A stretch of DNA of 30,182 nt from CAG-552 sp964516925 (GTDB taxonomy: Bacteria; Bacillota; Clostridia; Christensenellales; Pumilibacteraceae). The notes beneath the pieces are model-generated. The model did no database searches. It was not told where the DNA came from and saw only the letters and a program-made list of their open reading frames with translations. The DNA lies in assembly GCA_964516925.1 (NCBI GenBank), contig CAZEXL010000017.1, positions 1-30,182 of the forward strand, given 5' to 3'. A program made the position numbers and the translations under genes. This document shows positions 1-7,338 of this stretch, in pieces (positions within the stretch are counted from its first letter, which is position 1; each line of letters begins with the position of its first letter).

Positions 1-493
1 CTATATCTATAGGCATTAATTCGTAATTATAAACATGATATTCTTCATCATAATAATCTGACATCGTCGTATATAGATTTATTGAGTCCACTTTAATTCC
101 TAATAAATCACTATACGGACTATAAGCATAAATAAAAAGCTGCTTTAAATTCTCATCTAAAGCTATAGCTATAACACTTACGAACTCTTCTACACTAGAT
201 AAACTAGAGTCGATAGTATAACATGGATATCCATCTTCATCGAGTTTTAAACTTCCATCTTCGTTATATTCATATATTACAGGTACTACTTTTGAACTAT
301 AATTTCCAGGCACCTTTAAAGTACCATCTTTATTCACTAAGTCTTCGTCGGCTGTCGTATATGTAACTTCTTCCGTCGGTTCTTCTACGTTAGCTTCTTC
401 CGCTATTACGACGTTGCTAAAATTGATAAGCGTTAATACGCTTACCAACGTTAGCATTATCGCTGCAATTATATTAATTATCTTCTTTCGCAT
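1..493 (-). CDS. Secreted protein of unknown function, C-terminus beyond window
   Basis: I do not recognise this protein. The frame is open from an ATG at 493 to the window edge, giving 164 codons with no stop. The start is supported by AGGAGAA seven bases upstream. The product begins MRKKIINIIAAIMLTLVSVL, a typical signal peptide (basic start, hydrophobic stretch to about residue 30, likely cleavage near VIA-EE). A Glu/Thr-rich linker follows, then a mature domain rich in Asp, Glu and Tyr. No catalytic motif is visible. It is the last visible gene of a six-gene minus-strand operon, and its ribosome binding site overlaps the stop codon of the 56-codon gene upstream. It is probably exported and may be anchored or assembled with the other surface proteins of the operon; that role is inference. 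Confidence 0.75.
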   Translation of the reverse strand, partial: MRKKIINIIAAIMLTLVSVLTLINFSNVVIAEEANVEEPTEEVTYTTADEDLVNKDGTLKVPGNYSSKVVPVIYEYNEDGSLKLDEDGYPCYTIDSSLSSVEEFVSVIAIALDENLKQLFIYAYSPYSDLLGIKVDSINLYTTMSDYYDEEYHVYNYELMPIDI

Positions 494-505
494 ATCTTTC
501 TTCTC

Positions 506-676
506 CTAAAAAACTATATCTTCTCCGGTTATCGTTATTGATACCACCGGCGTTGTCGTATCATTCTTACCGTCACATTTCGCTACTATTCCTACAGCGC
601 CTACAAGCAACAGCACTAAAAGTATTACGCTAAAAAAGCTTGTCCGCTTCTTCGTTTTCTTTCTTCGCTTACTCAT
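506..676 (-). CDS. 56-aa single-pass membrane protein, unknown function
   Basis: A short gene between two operon members. It starts two bases after the TGA of the 344-aa gene; its ribosome binding site (GGAG) lies inside the last codons of that gene. Its own TAG overlaps the ribosome binding site of the next gene. The product starts MSKRRKKTKKRTSFFSVILL: a very basic cytoplasmic tail of about 13 residues, one membrane helix (about 14-31), and a short outside tail ending ITGEDIVF. The 366-aa protein of the same operon ends SDSIVF, which may be chance. The tight coupling on both sides is the main support for it being a gene. Function unknown. Confidence 0.65.
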   Translation of the reverse strand: MSKRRKKTKKRTSFFSVILLVLLLVGAVGIVAKCDGKNDTTTPVVSITITGEDIVF

Positions 677-678
677 TC

Positions 679-1713
679 TCACATCTCCACAAAATTAACG
701 TACATCGGAATAGTTATTACTTCTAAGTAAGGTTTAGAAATAAGCGGCGTAAAAGTGAAATTAATATCGAACACTATATCGGATCGACTATATAACGTAT
801 ATATAAACGCTTCCCAATTAGAAGAATCGATTAGCCCTGCATCGTAAACCTTTCCTAATCCCAAAAACTCATAGTAACTGAATTCTTCGTTAGTGGCCTG
901 TAAAGCCACCGAACTACTTGCAGAATTCAGCACACATCGAGTAGATAAAATATCATATGAATACGTTCCTGCATTCGCATATTCGTCCACTAAATCACTA
1001 TCTAGTCCGAATATTTGAATTACCATATCCAAATAATCAAAATATTTTTCTTCGGATAACGATATAGTCATTTTAAAGTTATACCCCATAGCGACAGATC
1101 CTACAGAGTAAATAACTAAATCTTTCAAAGTAGCCGTTAATGCAAATTGCTCTATTGCTTCAGAAGTCATCGGATTAATTTGCATATTTACAAGATTACC
1201 TAAGTCCAAAGGCATTTCCATTACAGTAGCACTAACAGCAGGCACCGTTACTGTGAATTTATCAAAATACATTCCTTCCGGGCGTTTATAACAAGAAACG
1301 CTTTTCGTACCGTAAATACTACTATCTGTTTTTAGCGAACACGTCAACGTTGCTGAGTTATCAAAGTAATCATACAAATACAACTTTGCGGTATTTTGCC
1401 CGGTGGATTCAATGTCTAAAAAGGAAGAACCTATACTTACGCTCCAATTCAGCTCATAATCCGTTACGTCGCTTGGTGTTACCGTTGCCGTAACGTTATA
1501 CGTAATAAGCGCAACGCTCGATTGTAGCGAAATCTCTTCGGATTCCGTTACAGATAGATTAATTCCGTGTTCTACTGAATCGGTAAAAGATAATTCTTTA
1601 TCTTCAATGTCTTCTACTCTAGATAAAATTACAAAATAAAGCACTAATTCTATAATTATAATTACTACCATTAGCAAGCTAGTTAATAAAATTTTTTTGT
1701 TAATTTTATCCAT
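679..1713 (-). CDS. Membrane-anchored Ig-like surface protein (paralogue of the next upstream gene)
   Basis: 344 aa, starting at an ATG with AAAGGAG six bases upstream. Residues 8-31 form one strongly hydrophobic helix after a short basic start, so the protein is anchored by its N-terminus with the rest outside. After a linker comes GINLS, then a beta-rich segment with VTATVTPSD and NWSV, and later IYGTK. The same landmarks occur in the same order in the 366-aa protein upstream, so the two are paralogues in their N-terminal halves. The pattern resembles bacterial Ig-like modules of surface or phage-encoded proteins, but I cannot name a family. The C-terminal half has no recognisable motif. 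Function unknown; adhesion, a particle component or an envelope structure are all possible. Confidence 0.8.
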   Translation of the reverse strand: MDKINKKILLTSLLMVVIIIIELVLYFVILSRVEDIEDKELSFTDSVEHGINLSVTESEEISLQSSVALITYNVTATVTPSDVTDYELNWSVSIGSSFLDIESTGQNTAKLYLYDYFDNSATLTCSLKTDSSIYGTKSVSCYKRPEGMYFDKFTVTVPAVSATVMEMPLDLGNLVNMQINPMTSEAIEQFALTATLKDLVIYSVGSVAMGYNFKMTISLSEEKYFDYLDMVIQIFGLDSDLVDEYANAGTYSYDILSTRCVLNSASSSVALQATNEEFSYYEFLGLGKVYDAGLIDSSNWEAFIYTLYSRSDIVFDINFTFTPLISKPYLEVITIPMYVNFVEM

Positions 1714-1768
1714 GTTTACTCCTTTGGAAAATAGGTAGCAGCACTATGCCGCTACCTTAATCCTAATT

Positions 1769-2869
1769 TTAGAATACGATACTATCGCTGCCGAGATCGA
1801 TTCCGGTTACGAATTTCTCACTCGAAGCATTGAATTTAAAAGCTTGATAGAACTGTTTATAAGAACCATCTCCTTGACTTGCGGATATAACTATGTAGAA
1901 TTTAAAATTATCGCACTGCGCTGAAAATGCCTGCTTAAATCCACCCCAATTAAATGAGCTTGTACAATTTTTAATTCCCAATAAAGTAGGAAGATCAAAA
2001 TTAGATAGTGAACATACTCGATAATAACTATTACTCATATTGCTATCAACAATACCGTTAGAATACGAACAAACTCCACCAAACTTTTCAATAAGAGCTT
2101 TATATGTGTTATATTCTGTAATCGAAAGATAAACAAAAATAGAAGGCGATACAGATGCTGCTAAAGTACCTACACCTATAGACCCGTTTACTGTTTTCGT
2201 TACAGCAGAAGTGCTAAGAGATGTATCCCAATTATCATAAGAAGTTTCAAACAACGGAAAGGAAACAGTCGCAGTAGCAGCAGTACTAGAAGTAGTTGCA
2301 GTAATACTAGCATTAGTAAGACTGAAATAATCTCCTTGTTTAAGTGTTAAACTAACGCTATTTACACGCTGAGCATAATCTACGTTCTTCGTTCCATAGA
2401 TTGTATCTTCGAAACCTTTCAACGCTGCTTTAAGAACTACTTGTTCGCCAAAAGCTTGCTTACAGCTTACCGTTGCGGTCAATGCGCCTTCCGAAGTCGG
2501 TGTTACGGTAACATATTCCGTTACGGTTTTTCCCTTTGCCCAAGTGCTGTTTGCGTCTTTCCAAGCTACCGACCATACCAACGTCTTATACGTCGCGTCG
2601 CTCGACGTTACCGTCGCTGTTACGGATATTGCAGAATCTGCAAGAGGCGAAACTCCGTATTCGTCGTATTCTTCTACGCTAAGCAATCTTGCCGAAAGAT
2701 TAATTCCTTGCTCGAGTCCGTCTTCTACGCTCATGCCGGGAATCTCTACTTCCGGGTTAGATTCTTCCGTGTCTCTAAAAATAAAATATGTAGCTAATCC
2801 CACTGCCAACAATACTGCTGACAGTGCTATTGCTACTATTTTCTTTGTTTTGCTTTTGATTTTCTCCAT
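1769..2869 (-). CDS. Membrane-anchored Ig-like surface protein, unknown function
   Basis: 366 aa. I chose the ATG at 2869 because AGAGGTG lies five bases upstream. An in-frame start seven codons earlier (2890) would overlap the end of the upstream gene and has no better site. The product has a basic start (MEKIKSKTKK), a membrane helix at about 11-31, an acidic linker, GINLS, and an Ig-like beta-rich segment containing VTATVTSSD, VWSV and IYGTK, followed by a Ser/Thr/Ala-rich C-terminal half. It shares the N-terminal plan of the 344-aa protein downstream. It lies 10 bp after the 153-aa gene. Probably an extracytoplasmic anchored protein; no enzyme motif is seen and the function is unknown. 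Confidence 0.8.
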   Translation of the reverse strand: MEKIKSKTKKIVAIALSAVLLAVGLATYFIFRDTEESNPEVEIPGMSVEDGLEQGINLSARLLSVEEYDEYGVSPLADSAISVTATVTSSDATYKTLVWSVAWKDANSTWAKGKTVTEYVTVTPTSEGALTATVSCKQAFGEQVVLKAALKGFEDTIYGTKNVDYAQRVNSVSLTLKQGDYFSLTNASITATTSSTAATATVSFPLFETSYDNWDTSLSTSAVTKTVNGSIGVGTLAASVSPSIFVYLSITEYNTYKALIEKFGGVCSYSNGIVDSNMSNSYYRVCSLSNFDLPTLLGIKNCTSSFNWGGFKQAFSAQCDNFKFYIVISASQGDGSYKQFYQAFKFNASSEKFVTGIDLGSDSIVF

Positions 2870-2879
2870 ACTGCACCTC

Positions 2880-3341
2880 TTATTTTGCAAGTTTTACTAC
2901 AAGTTGATTTGCGTAAGTAGGAACTTTAAAAACTGTAATGTTTTCGTCTACTACAGTCGGAGTAATTACAATTCGAATGTATTTAACATTCTCATATTTA
3001 GTCGACATAGCTTGATCTTGATCATAAGCACCAAGAAAGTTCTTGTTCTCACCATAAGCAAAAACTTGAAAACTAATTTTTGCATCATCAGCTTTACTTA
3101 TAGTAACCTTGCTCGCTTCAAGCAACTCTCTCGTATAAATAGACGTCTTTACACTGGTGTCGACTTCTCCGGCTTTTTTAGTATCGGAATTTACAGTTAA
3201 TACCGTACCTACATCATAAGCTGTAGACCCCAGACGTTCACTGTCGGTGCTTCGATCTAACTTAATAGCTAAGCCGATTACTGCCGCTACCAAGAAGATC
3301 CCGACAATCAACGTGATTATCCATTTTACTTTATTTTTCAT
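2880..3341 (-). CDS. Single-pass membrane protein, unknown function
   Basis: 153 aa. The start ATG at 3341 has a weak purine-rich site (AAAAGGA) upstream. The product begins with a basic segment and one membrane helix (about 7-28), then an outside domain of about 120 residues rich in beta-type sequence, with SFQVFAYGENKNFLGAYDQD near the middle. The outside domain could be a small jelly-roll or discoidin-like fold, but this is a guess from the pattern of Tyr, Phe and Asn. It sits between the 107-aa gene (33 bp upstream) and the 366-aa gene (10 bp downstream) and is likely co-transcribed with them. Confidence 0.75.
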   Translation of the reverse strand: MKNKVKWIITLIVGIFLVAAVIGLAIKLDRSTDSERLGSTAYDVGTVLTVNSDTKKAGEVDTSVKTSIYTRELLEASKVTISKADDAKISFQVFAYGENKNFLGAYDQDQAMSTKYENVKYIRIVITPTVVDENITVFKVPTYANQLVVKLAK

Positions 3342-3374
3342 ACTTGTTTTTCCTTTTCCCTTTTGCCATGGGAG

Positions 3375-3698
3375 CTAGCAATTTTTACTTTTGTTTTTTG
3401 TATCTTCGTAAATAGACTTTTCAACAAGATAGCATGTGGTTTTTCCTTTGTTGTGTTTATCATCCCAAAACGCTAAAATGCGGTTTTTGCATGTTTTAGG
3501 AATGTCTGTGCTATCCCGCACAAAAGTGCGAGGCTTGTCCCGAGCTTTATTTGCCGGTTTACATATGTACGGCACGTCTTTACTTACAGCGCCGTATACA
3601 CCGTTACGAAGTTTGCCGTCTTTATATGCCGCATCATTCGATACAGCATAAAGCCCGGCAAGATTTTTATCTTTTCTATTTCGTTTAACGTCTTTCAC
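3375..3698 (-). CDS. Basic 107-aa hypothetical protein, first gene of the surface-protein operon
   Basis: 107 aa from a GTG start at 3698, chosen because AAGGAG lies eight bases upstream and no ATG fits. The protein is very Lys- and Arg-rich, contains four Cys, and has no signal peptide or membrane segment, unlike all its downstream neighbours. I do not recognise a family. It is the promoter-proximal gene of the minus-strand cluster. Its ribosome binding site overlaps the -35 region of an opposing promoter that I predict for a small RNA. It could be a nucleic-acid-binding or regulatory protein, but only the charge supports this. Confidence 0.6.
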   Translation of the reverse strand: MKDVKRNRKDKNLAGLYAVSNDAAYKDGKLRNGVYGAVSKDVPYICKPANKARDKPRTFVRDSTDIPKTCKNRILAFWDDKHNKGKTTCYLVEKSIYEDTKNKSKNC

Positions 3699-3727
3699 TT
3701 GACAATCTCCTTAAATAATGTTATTCT
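3699..3727 (+). promoter_or_regulatory. Sigma-A-type promoter for the predicted small RNA
   Basis: A consensus -35 TTGACA (3699-3704), a 17-bp spacer and -10 TATTCT (3722-3727). No protein-coding gene follows on this strand, and transcription would run into a strong terminator at 3846-3876, so it would produce an RNA of about 140 nt. Confidence 0.5.
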
Positions 3728-3733
3728 TTTGCT

Positions 3734-3876
3734 GCGCTGGTAGGTAAAAAACCTAAAGTTGCGGACGACGTCGTGCAACCGAGCAGAGTAGCAAAAACGC
3801 TGAAATTCTTCACCTTGAGTGATATGGGCTGTGAGGCTCTGCATCTAACCGTTCCGAATAGGGGCGGTTATTTTTT
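3734..3876 (+). ncRNA. Predicted structured small RNA, possible type I antitoxin relative
   Basis: The stretch between a consensus promoter and a rho-independent terminator has no plausible ORF but can fold: AGGT-AAAAA-ACCT, then GTTGC..GCAAC enclosing an ACGAC/GTCGT palindrome, then the terminator hairpin. The 3' part, with a Cys-free GC-rich hairpin just beyond a degenerate reading frame ending in Lys-Lys-stop on the other strand, reminds me of the convergent antitoxin RNAs of Firmicutes holin-like type I toxins (TxpA/RatA style). The resemblance is from memory, not from a search. Start and end are predicted from the promoter and terminator. Confidence 0.4.
3846..3876 (+). terminator. Rho-independent terminator of the predicted small RNA
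   Basis: A 10-bp stem (TAACCGTTCC with GGGGCGGTTA, two G-U pairs) with loop GAATA, followed by six T. Confidence 0.7.
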
Positions 3877-3915
3877 ATAGAATAATAAGACACTCAAATT
3901 CTCAAATTTCTTTTT
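3868..3915 (-). pseudogene. Possible remnant of a holin-like type I toxin reading frame
   Basis: On the minus strand a 15-codon open stretch reads KKKFENLSVLLFYKK and then TAA, placed directly before the GC-rich hairpin. Intact holin-like type I toxins are about 30 residues: a short polar start, a hydrophobic helix, and a Lys-rich end just before such a hairpin. Here no start codon is in frame and the hydrophobic middle is too short, so at most this is a deletion remnant. Low confidence. Confidence 0.2.
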
Positions 3916-3943
3916 CTACTAAAATCACTTCCTTATAAACAAA

Positions 3944-3966
3944 TAGGGGAGCGATTAAGCTCCCCA
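3944..3966 (-). terminator. Terminator after the 149-aa gene
   Basis: A 7-bp perfect GC-rich stem (GGGGAGC with GCTCCCC) and 6-nt loop lie seven bases after the stop codon. On the minus strand it is followed by a moderately T-rich TATTTGTTTAT, so it should end the transcript of the 149-aa gene. Confidence 0.6.
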
Positions 3967-3972
3967 AAAAAA

Positions 3973-4422
3973 CTACTTAACAAAGTTAAGCAACATGTCA
4001 ACCAAAGCTTTATCACTTTGCCTTTGCGGTTTTACTTCGCATTTATAGACGCAACCGTCTGCGTCTATTACTTGCGCAAAGTAAACAGTTCTTATGTTTT
4101 TGTTTCCGGAATAATCTACACTTGATTCTTCCAAAACGTCCAGCGTTACCGGAAGCTCGAAATCAAAGATTATGTCCAGCGGCTCATATCCGCCTAGATC
4201 GCGCGGAATAAAATCTGCTTTAACGTCGCGTCCGCGTACTTTTCCGTTTACCGTGTAGCTATAAAGCTGTCGTCCGTCTTTTGACTTTAGTTTCTTGCCG
4301 TTCTTGTCTTTAATTTCCGTTCGAACTAAAACTAATCTGCCGTCAATAACTTCAGTTACAACCGTCTGCATTTTTCCGTCAGCTACTTTTTCCGTAACCG
4401 TCTTTTCCGTCTTGTTTTCCAT
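3973..4422 (-). CDS. Hypothetical 149-aa protein
   Basis: 149 aa, starting at an ATG with GGAGAA eight bases upstream. I do not recognise it. The first 30 residues are a charged, Thr/Val-rich segment (TEKTVTEKVADGKMQTVVTE), followed by alternating basic and beta-type sequence containing a YSYTVNGKVRGRDVKADF stretch and a C-terminal helix. There is no signal peptide or membrane helix, so it is probably cytoplasmic. It is a single-gene unit: a promoter with an inverted repeat in its spacer lies upstream, and a hairpin terminator lies just after its stop. The operator-like repeat suggests regulated expression. Confidence 0.7.
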   Translation of the reverse strand: MENKTEKTVTEKVADGKMQTVVTEVIDGRLVLVRTEIKDKNGKKLKSKDGRQLYSYTVNGKVRGRDVKADFIPRDLGGYEPLDIIFDFELPVTLDVLEESSVDYSGNKNIRTVYFAQVIDADGCVYKCEVKPQRQSDKALVDMLLNFVK

Positions 4423-4479
4423 ATACTTTTCTCCGGCGTTCAGTCGCCACCTGTAAGATACAGCCGCTTAAACGACTGT

Positions 4480-4509
4480 TCTATAAGATTGTAAAACTTT
4501 ACACGACAA
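4480..4509 (-). promoter_or_regulatory. Promoter with operator-like inverted repeat for the 149-aa gene
   Basis: On the minus strand, -35 TTGTCG (4504-4509) and -10 TATAGA (4480-4485) are separated by 18 bp. A perfect inverted repeat, TGTAAA-N2-TTTACA (4490-4503), fills most of the spacer, where a bound repressor would block RNA polymerase. The regulator is unknown. Confidence 0.45.
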
Positions 4510-4559
4510 TAAAAGCATAATATTAATTATAAAAAATAAGCTGCATGCGGTAAAACTGC

Positions 4560-4588
4560 TTGACAACGCAAAAATCTTGTGTTATAAT
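4560..4588 (+). promoter_or_regulatory. Consensus promoter of the initiator tRNA gene
   Basis: A perfect -35 TTGACA (4560-4565), a 17-bp spacer and a perfect -10 TATAAT (4583-4588), 13 bp before the tRNA. This is what is expected for a strongly and constantly expressed stable RNA. Confidence 0.9.
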
Positions 4589-4601
4589 ATGCTTCCATTG
4601 A

Positions 4602-4677
<76 letters not shown>

Positions 4678-4680
4678 TAA

Positions 4681-4709
4681 AAAAAGTCGCTTTAAAAGGC
4701 GACTTTTTT
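4681..4709 (+). terminator. Terminator of tRNA-fMet
   Basis: A 10-bp stem, AAAAAGTCGC with GCGACTTTTT, ending in a run of six T, directly after the tRNA. Confidence 0.85.
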
Positions 4710-4728
4710 CGTAGCAAAAATGCAAAAC

Positions 4729-4761
4729 AAAACCCGTACGGAAATAAGGCGTACGGGTTTT
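4729..4761. terminator. Bidirectional terminator between tRNA-fMet and the DUF308 gene
   Basis: A perfect 12-bp stem (AAAACCCGTACG with CGTACGGGTTTT) and 9-nt loop, with T-rich sequence on both strands. It mainly serves the minus-strand gene that ends at 4775 and backs up the tRNA terminator. Confidence 0.8.
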
Positions 4762-4774
4762 GTTTATAACGATA

Positions 4775-5248
4775 TTATTTATTAAACAAAGCGAAAAGTC
4801 CGTTTGCGATAAATATTATGCCAAGCACGATAAAGAACCAGTCGAGTACCAGCCACTTGCTTACTATAAGCAACACGCCCAAAACTGCGGTAAGCGCAGC
4901 GGTAATAACCTTGGCGGCATTTTTTGCTTTTAGAAAGGTAAGTAAATCCAAAACGCCTTTTACTACAAGCAGCACGCCGAAAACGATAAGAACGATTTCC
5001 ACGAACAGCCAGCCGCCAAGAATAATGATTACGCCGATAGCCACTTCGATAACGCCTTGAGTAAGGTTTTTGCGTAAAATATCGAATATTCCCAAAGCGA
5101 TGAAAACGATACCTGCGATTGTCATAAGCCAACCCAGCATGCTGTTTTTAAACACGATAAACAATACGCCGATAACGATGTAAAGCAAAGCGTAAACGAC
5201 GTTGTCGCTGACTTTTTTCGACGATTTTTTCGATGACTTAGAAGCCAT
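4775..5248 (-). CDS. DUF308 (HdeD-like) membrane protein
   Basis: 157 aa from the ATG at 5248, which has GGAGGTG six bases upstream. An earlier in-frame start (5287) lies inside the -10 element of the promoter and is rejected. After a Ser/Lys-rich cytoplasmic head (MASKSSKKSSKK) the protein is almost all membrane, with about six helices in pairs. The repeated pattern of Gly, Ile and Leu with GWL, GIVFIALGIFDILR and later VLGVLLIVSKW is typical of the DUF308 repeat found in HdeD. HdeD in E. coli is linked to acid resistance, but the biochemical role of the family is unknown. It is a single-gene unit with its own promoter, divergent from typA. Confidence 0.85.
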   Translation of the reverse strand: MASKSSKKSSKKVSDNVVYALLYIVIGVLFIVFKNSMLGWLMTIAGIVFIALGIFDILRKNLTQGVIEVAIGVIIILGGWLFVEIVLIVFGVLLVVKGVLDLLTFLKAKNAAKVITAALTAVLGVLLIVSKWLVLDWFFIVLGIIFIANGLFALFNK

Positions 5249-5285
5249 AAACACACCTCCGTATTTACAAAATTTACTAACAAAC

Positions 5286-5314
5286 ATTATACGACGATTT
5301 TAAAAAAAAGTCAA
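5286..5314 (-). promoter_or_regulatory. Promoter of the DUF308 gene
   Basis: On the minus strand, -35 TTGACT (5309-5314), a 17-bp spacer and a perfect -10 TATAAT (5286-5291), about 40 bp before the start codon. Confidence 0.85.
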
Positions 5315-5424
5315 TAGTTTATTTAAAAAAGTTGTTTGGTTCGGTTGTTTTTATTTAAGTTAAACGAAGCGGTACGCGTCGGCGAAAACGGAGAACAAAA
5401 TTTTTGCAAATAACCGCCAAACGG

Positions 5425-5453
5425 TTGACTTTTTTATACGAAAGTGCTATTTT
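5425..5453 (+). promoter_or_regulatory. Promoter of typA
   Basis: -35 TTGACT (5425-5430), a 17-bp spacer, and a weaker -10 TATTTT (5448-5453), 20 bp before the start codon. The 5' leader would be short. Confidence 0.6.
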
Positions 5454-5473
5454 TGTCAAGTTAGGAGAAGGGT

Positions 5474-7309
5474 ATGATACGAAACGATTTAAGAAACGTT
5501 GCAATCATAGCGCACGTTGACCACGGCAAGACGACGCTTGTCAACGAAATGCTTAAGCAAGGCAGTATACTAAGAGAAAATCAAACGATAGCCGATAGAG
5601 TTATGGACAGCGGCGATATAGAACGCGAACGCGGAATAACGATATTGGCAAAAAACACGTCGGCATATTATAACGGCGTAAAAATCAATATAGTCGACAC
5701 ACCGGGGCACGCAGATTTCGGCGGCGAAGTAGAGCGCATACTAAAAATGGTCAACGGCGTACTTATACTCGTTGACGCCGTCGAAGGACCTATGCCTCAA
5801 ACTAGGTTCGTTATGGAAAAGGCGCTTTCGCTCGGGCACAAACTTATAATAGTGGTAAACAAAACGGATAGGCCGGACGCAAGACTAAAGGAAGTAAAAG
5901 ACGAAATTTACGAATTGCTGCTAGAGCTTAACGCCGACGAGTCTCAATTTGACAGTCCCGTCGTGTATTGTTCGGGCAAAAAAGGAACGGCGTCGCTAGA
6001 TTACACGCAGCAAGGCGAAAATTTGCAGCCGCTTTTTGATTGCATAATCAATCATTTTCCGCCCATCGAAGCGGACGAAACCGCGCCTACGCAGCTGCTC
6101 GTTTCTTCTATCGACTACAGCGATTACGTAGGAAGAATGGGTATAGGCAGAATAGAACGCGGCGTATTGTCGGTAGGTCAGTCCGTTACGGTTTGCAATA
6201 CTCGCGTAGACGGCAAACGCAACGGCAAAATAACGGCAATTTTTCAAATAGAAGGATTAAGTAAGTCTAACGTTCTAAGTGCGAAAGCGGGCGATATAGT
6301 ATGTTTTTCGGGCATTCCCGACGTAAACATAGGCGACACCGTATGCGACGTAAGTTTGCCAGAGCCGTTGCCGTTCGTACATATATCCGAGCCTACGGTC
6401 GAAATGATGTTTATGGTCAACGATTCGCCGTTTGCGGGTAAAGAGGGTAAGTTCGTTACAACTCGTCATCTCGGCGAAAGGTTGTTTAAGGAGACGTTAA
6501 AGGACGTGTCTCTAAGGGTGGAACGCACCGATTCTGCCGATTGCTTCAGAGTGTGCGGCAGGGGAGAAATGCACCTTAGCATACTTATCGAAACGATGCG
6601 TCGAGACGGCTACGAATTCGCCGTAGGCCCGGCAAAGGTTTTGTACAAAAAGATCGACGGTAAACTTTACGAACCTATCGAAAAGCTCACTGTCGACGTG
6701 CCTGAAAACATGACCGGTCCGGTGTTTTCCGCAATGGGCGAGCGAAAGGGCGAACTTATCGAAATGAAGAGTATGGGGAGTCGTATCCGATTGGAATTCT
6801 CGGTACCCGAACGAGGTTTATTCGGATACAAAAGCAAGTTCCTTACCGATACTGCGGGCGAGGGTGTACTTAACACCGCTTTTATCGGTTACGAGCAGTA
6901 TCGTGGTGAAATCGAACGTCGTTCTACGGCGTCGCTCGTTGCATTCGAAGCGGGCGAAGCGGTAACGTACGGATTATTTAACGCTCAAGGGCGCGGCCCG
7001 CTTTTTATAGGGCCCGGAACGCCGGTTTACGAGGGTATGATAGTCGGCGAAACCATGCGCGGCGAAGATATACCGGTAAACGTATGTAAACGCAAGCACC
7101 TTACCAATATGCGTGCGTCGGGCAGCGACGATGCGCTCAGGCTCGAAACGCCTCGAAAGCTGTCGCTAGAGGAAGCTATGGAGTTTATTTCGGACGACGA
7201 ATTGCTGGAAATAACGCCAAAAAACATAAGAATGCGAAAGGCAGTTTTAAGTGCTGAACAGCGTATGAAGCTCCGAGCGCGCGCTCTTAAGAATACCGAA
7301 AACGAATAA
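5474..7309 (+). CDS. typA: Ribosome-associated GTPase TypA/BipA
   Basis: 611 aa, the usual length of the family. TypA is a translational GTPase related to EF-G and LepA; it binds the ribosome near the A site and helps 50S assembly and growth in the cold or under stress. The GTPase motifs are complete: AHVDHGKTT (residues 13-21), RERGITI, DTPGHADFGGEV, NKTDRPDAR and the SGKKG loop. Then follow a beta-barrel domain 2, two EF-G-like alpha/beta domains (GRGEMHLSILIETMRRDGYE) and the TypA-specific C-terminal domain (MRASGSDDALRLETP, ENIR-like region near the end). The start is set by AGGAGAAGGG just upstream. It is a single-gene unit with a promoter at 5425-5453 and a terminator at 7481-7508. Its stop codon is directly followed by one of the 13-bp hairpins described below. 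Confidence 0.97.
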   Translation: MIRNDLRNVAIIAHVDHGKTTLVNEMLKQGSILRENQTIADRVMDSGDIERERGITILAKNTSAYYNGVKINIVDTPGHADFGGEVERILKMVNGVLILVDAVEGPMPQTRFVMEKALSLGHKLIIVVNKTDRPDARLKEVKDEIYELLLELNADESQFDSPVVYCSGKKGTASLDYTQQGENLQPLFDCIINHFPPIEADETAPTQLLVSSIDYSDYVGRMGIGRIERGVLSVGQSVTVCNTRVDGKRNGKITAIFQIEGLSKSNVLSAKAGDIVCFSGIPDVNIGDTVCDVSLPEPLPFVHISEPTVEMMFMVNDSPFAGKEGKFVTTRHLGERLFKETLKDVSLRVERTDSADCFRVCGRGEMHLSILIETMRRDGYEFAVGPAKVLYKKIDGKLYEPIEKLTVDVPENMTGPVFSAMGERKGELIEMKSMGSRIRLEFSVPERGLFGYKSKFLTDTAGEGVLNTAFIGYEQYRGEIERRSTASLVAFEAGEAVTYGLFNAQGRGPLFIGPGTPVYEGMIVGETMRGEDIPVNVCKRKHLTNMRASGSDDALRLETPRKLSLEEAMEFISDDELLEITPKNIRMRKAVLSAEQRMKLRARALKNTENE

Positions 7310-7338
7310 CTTACTTTTCTTCAGTGAAGAAAAGTAAG
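7310..7338 (+). repeat. Stop-abutting hairpin (13-bp stem, 3-nt loop), copy 1
   Basis: CTTACTTTTCTTC, loop AGT, then its perfect complement GAAGAAAAGTAAG. It begins on the base after the typA TAA. The same geometry occurs after the YafY gene and after the small ORF behind rpoC. It has no T tract, so it is not a standard terminator. Confidence 0.85.

Noticed and set aside
7310..7338. Treating the hairpin after typA as a rho-independent terminator
   Set aside because: There is no T run after it, and a proper terminator is present at 7481-7508.
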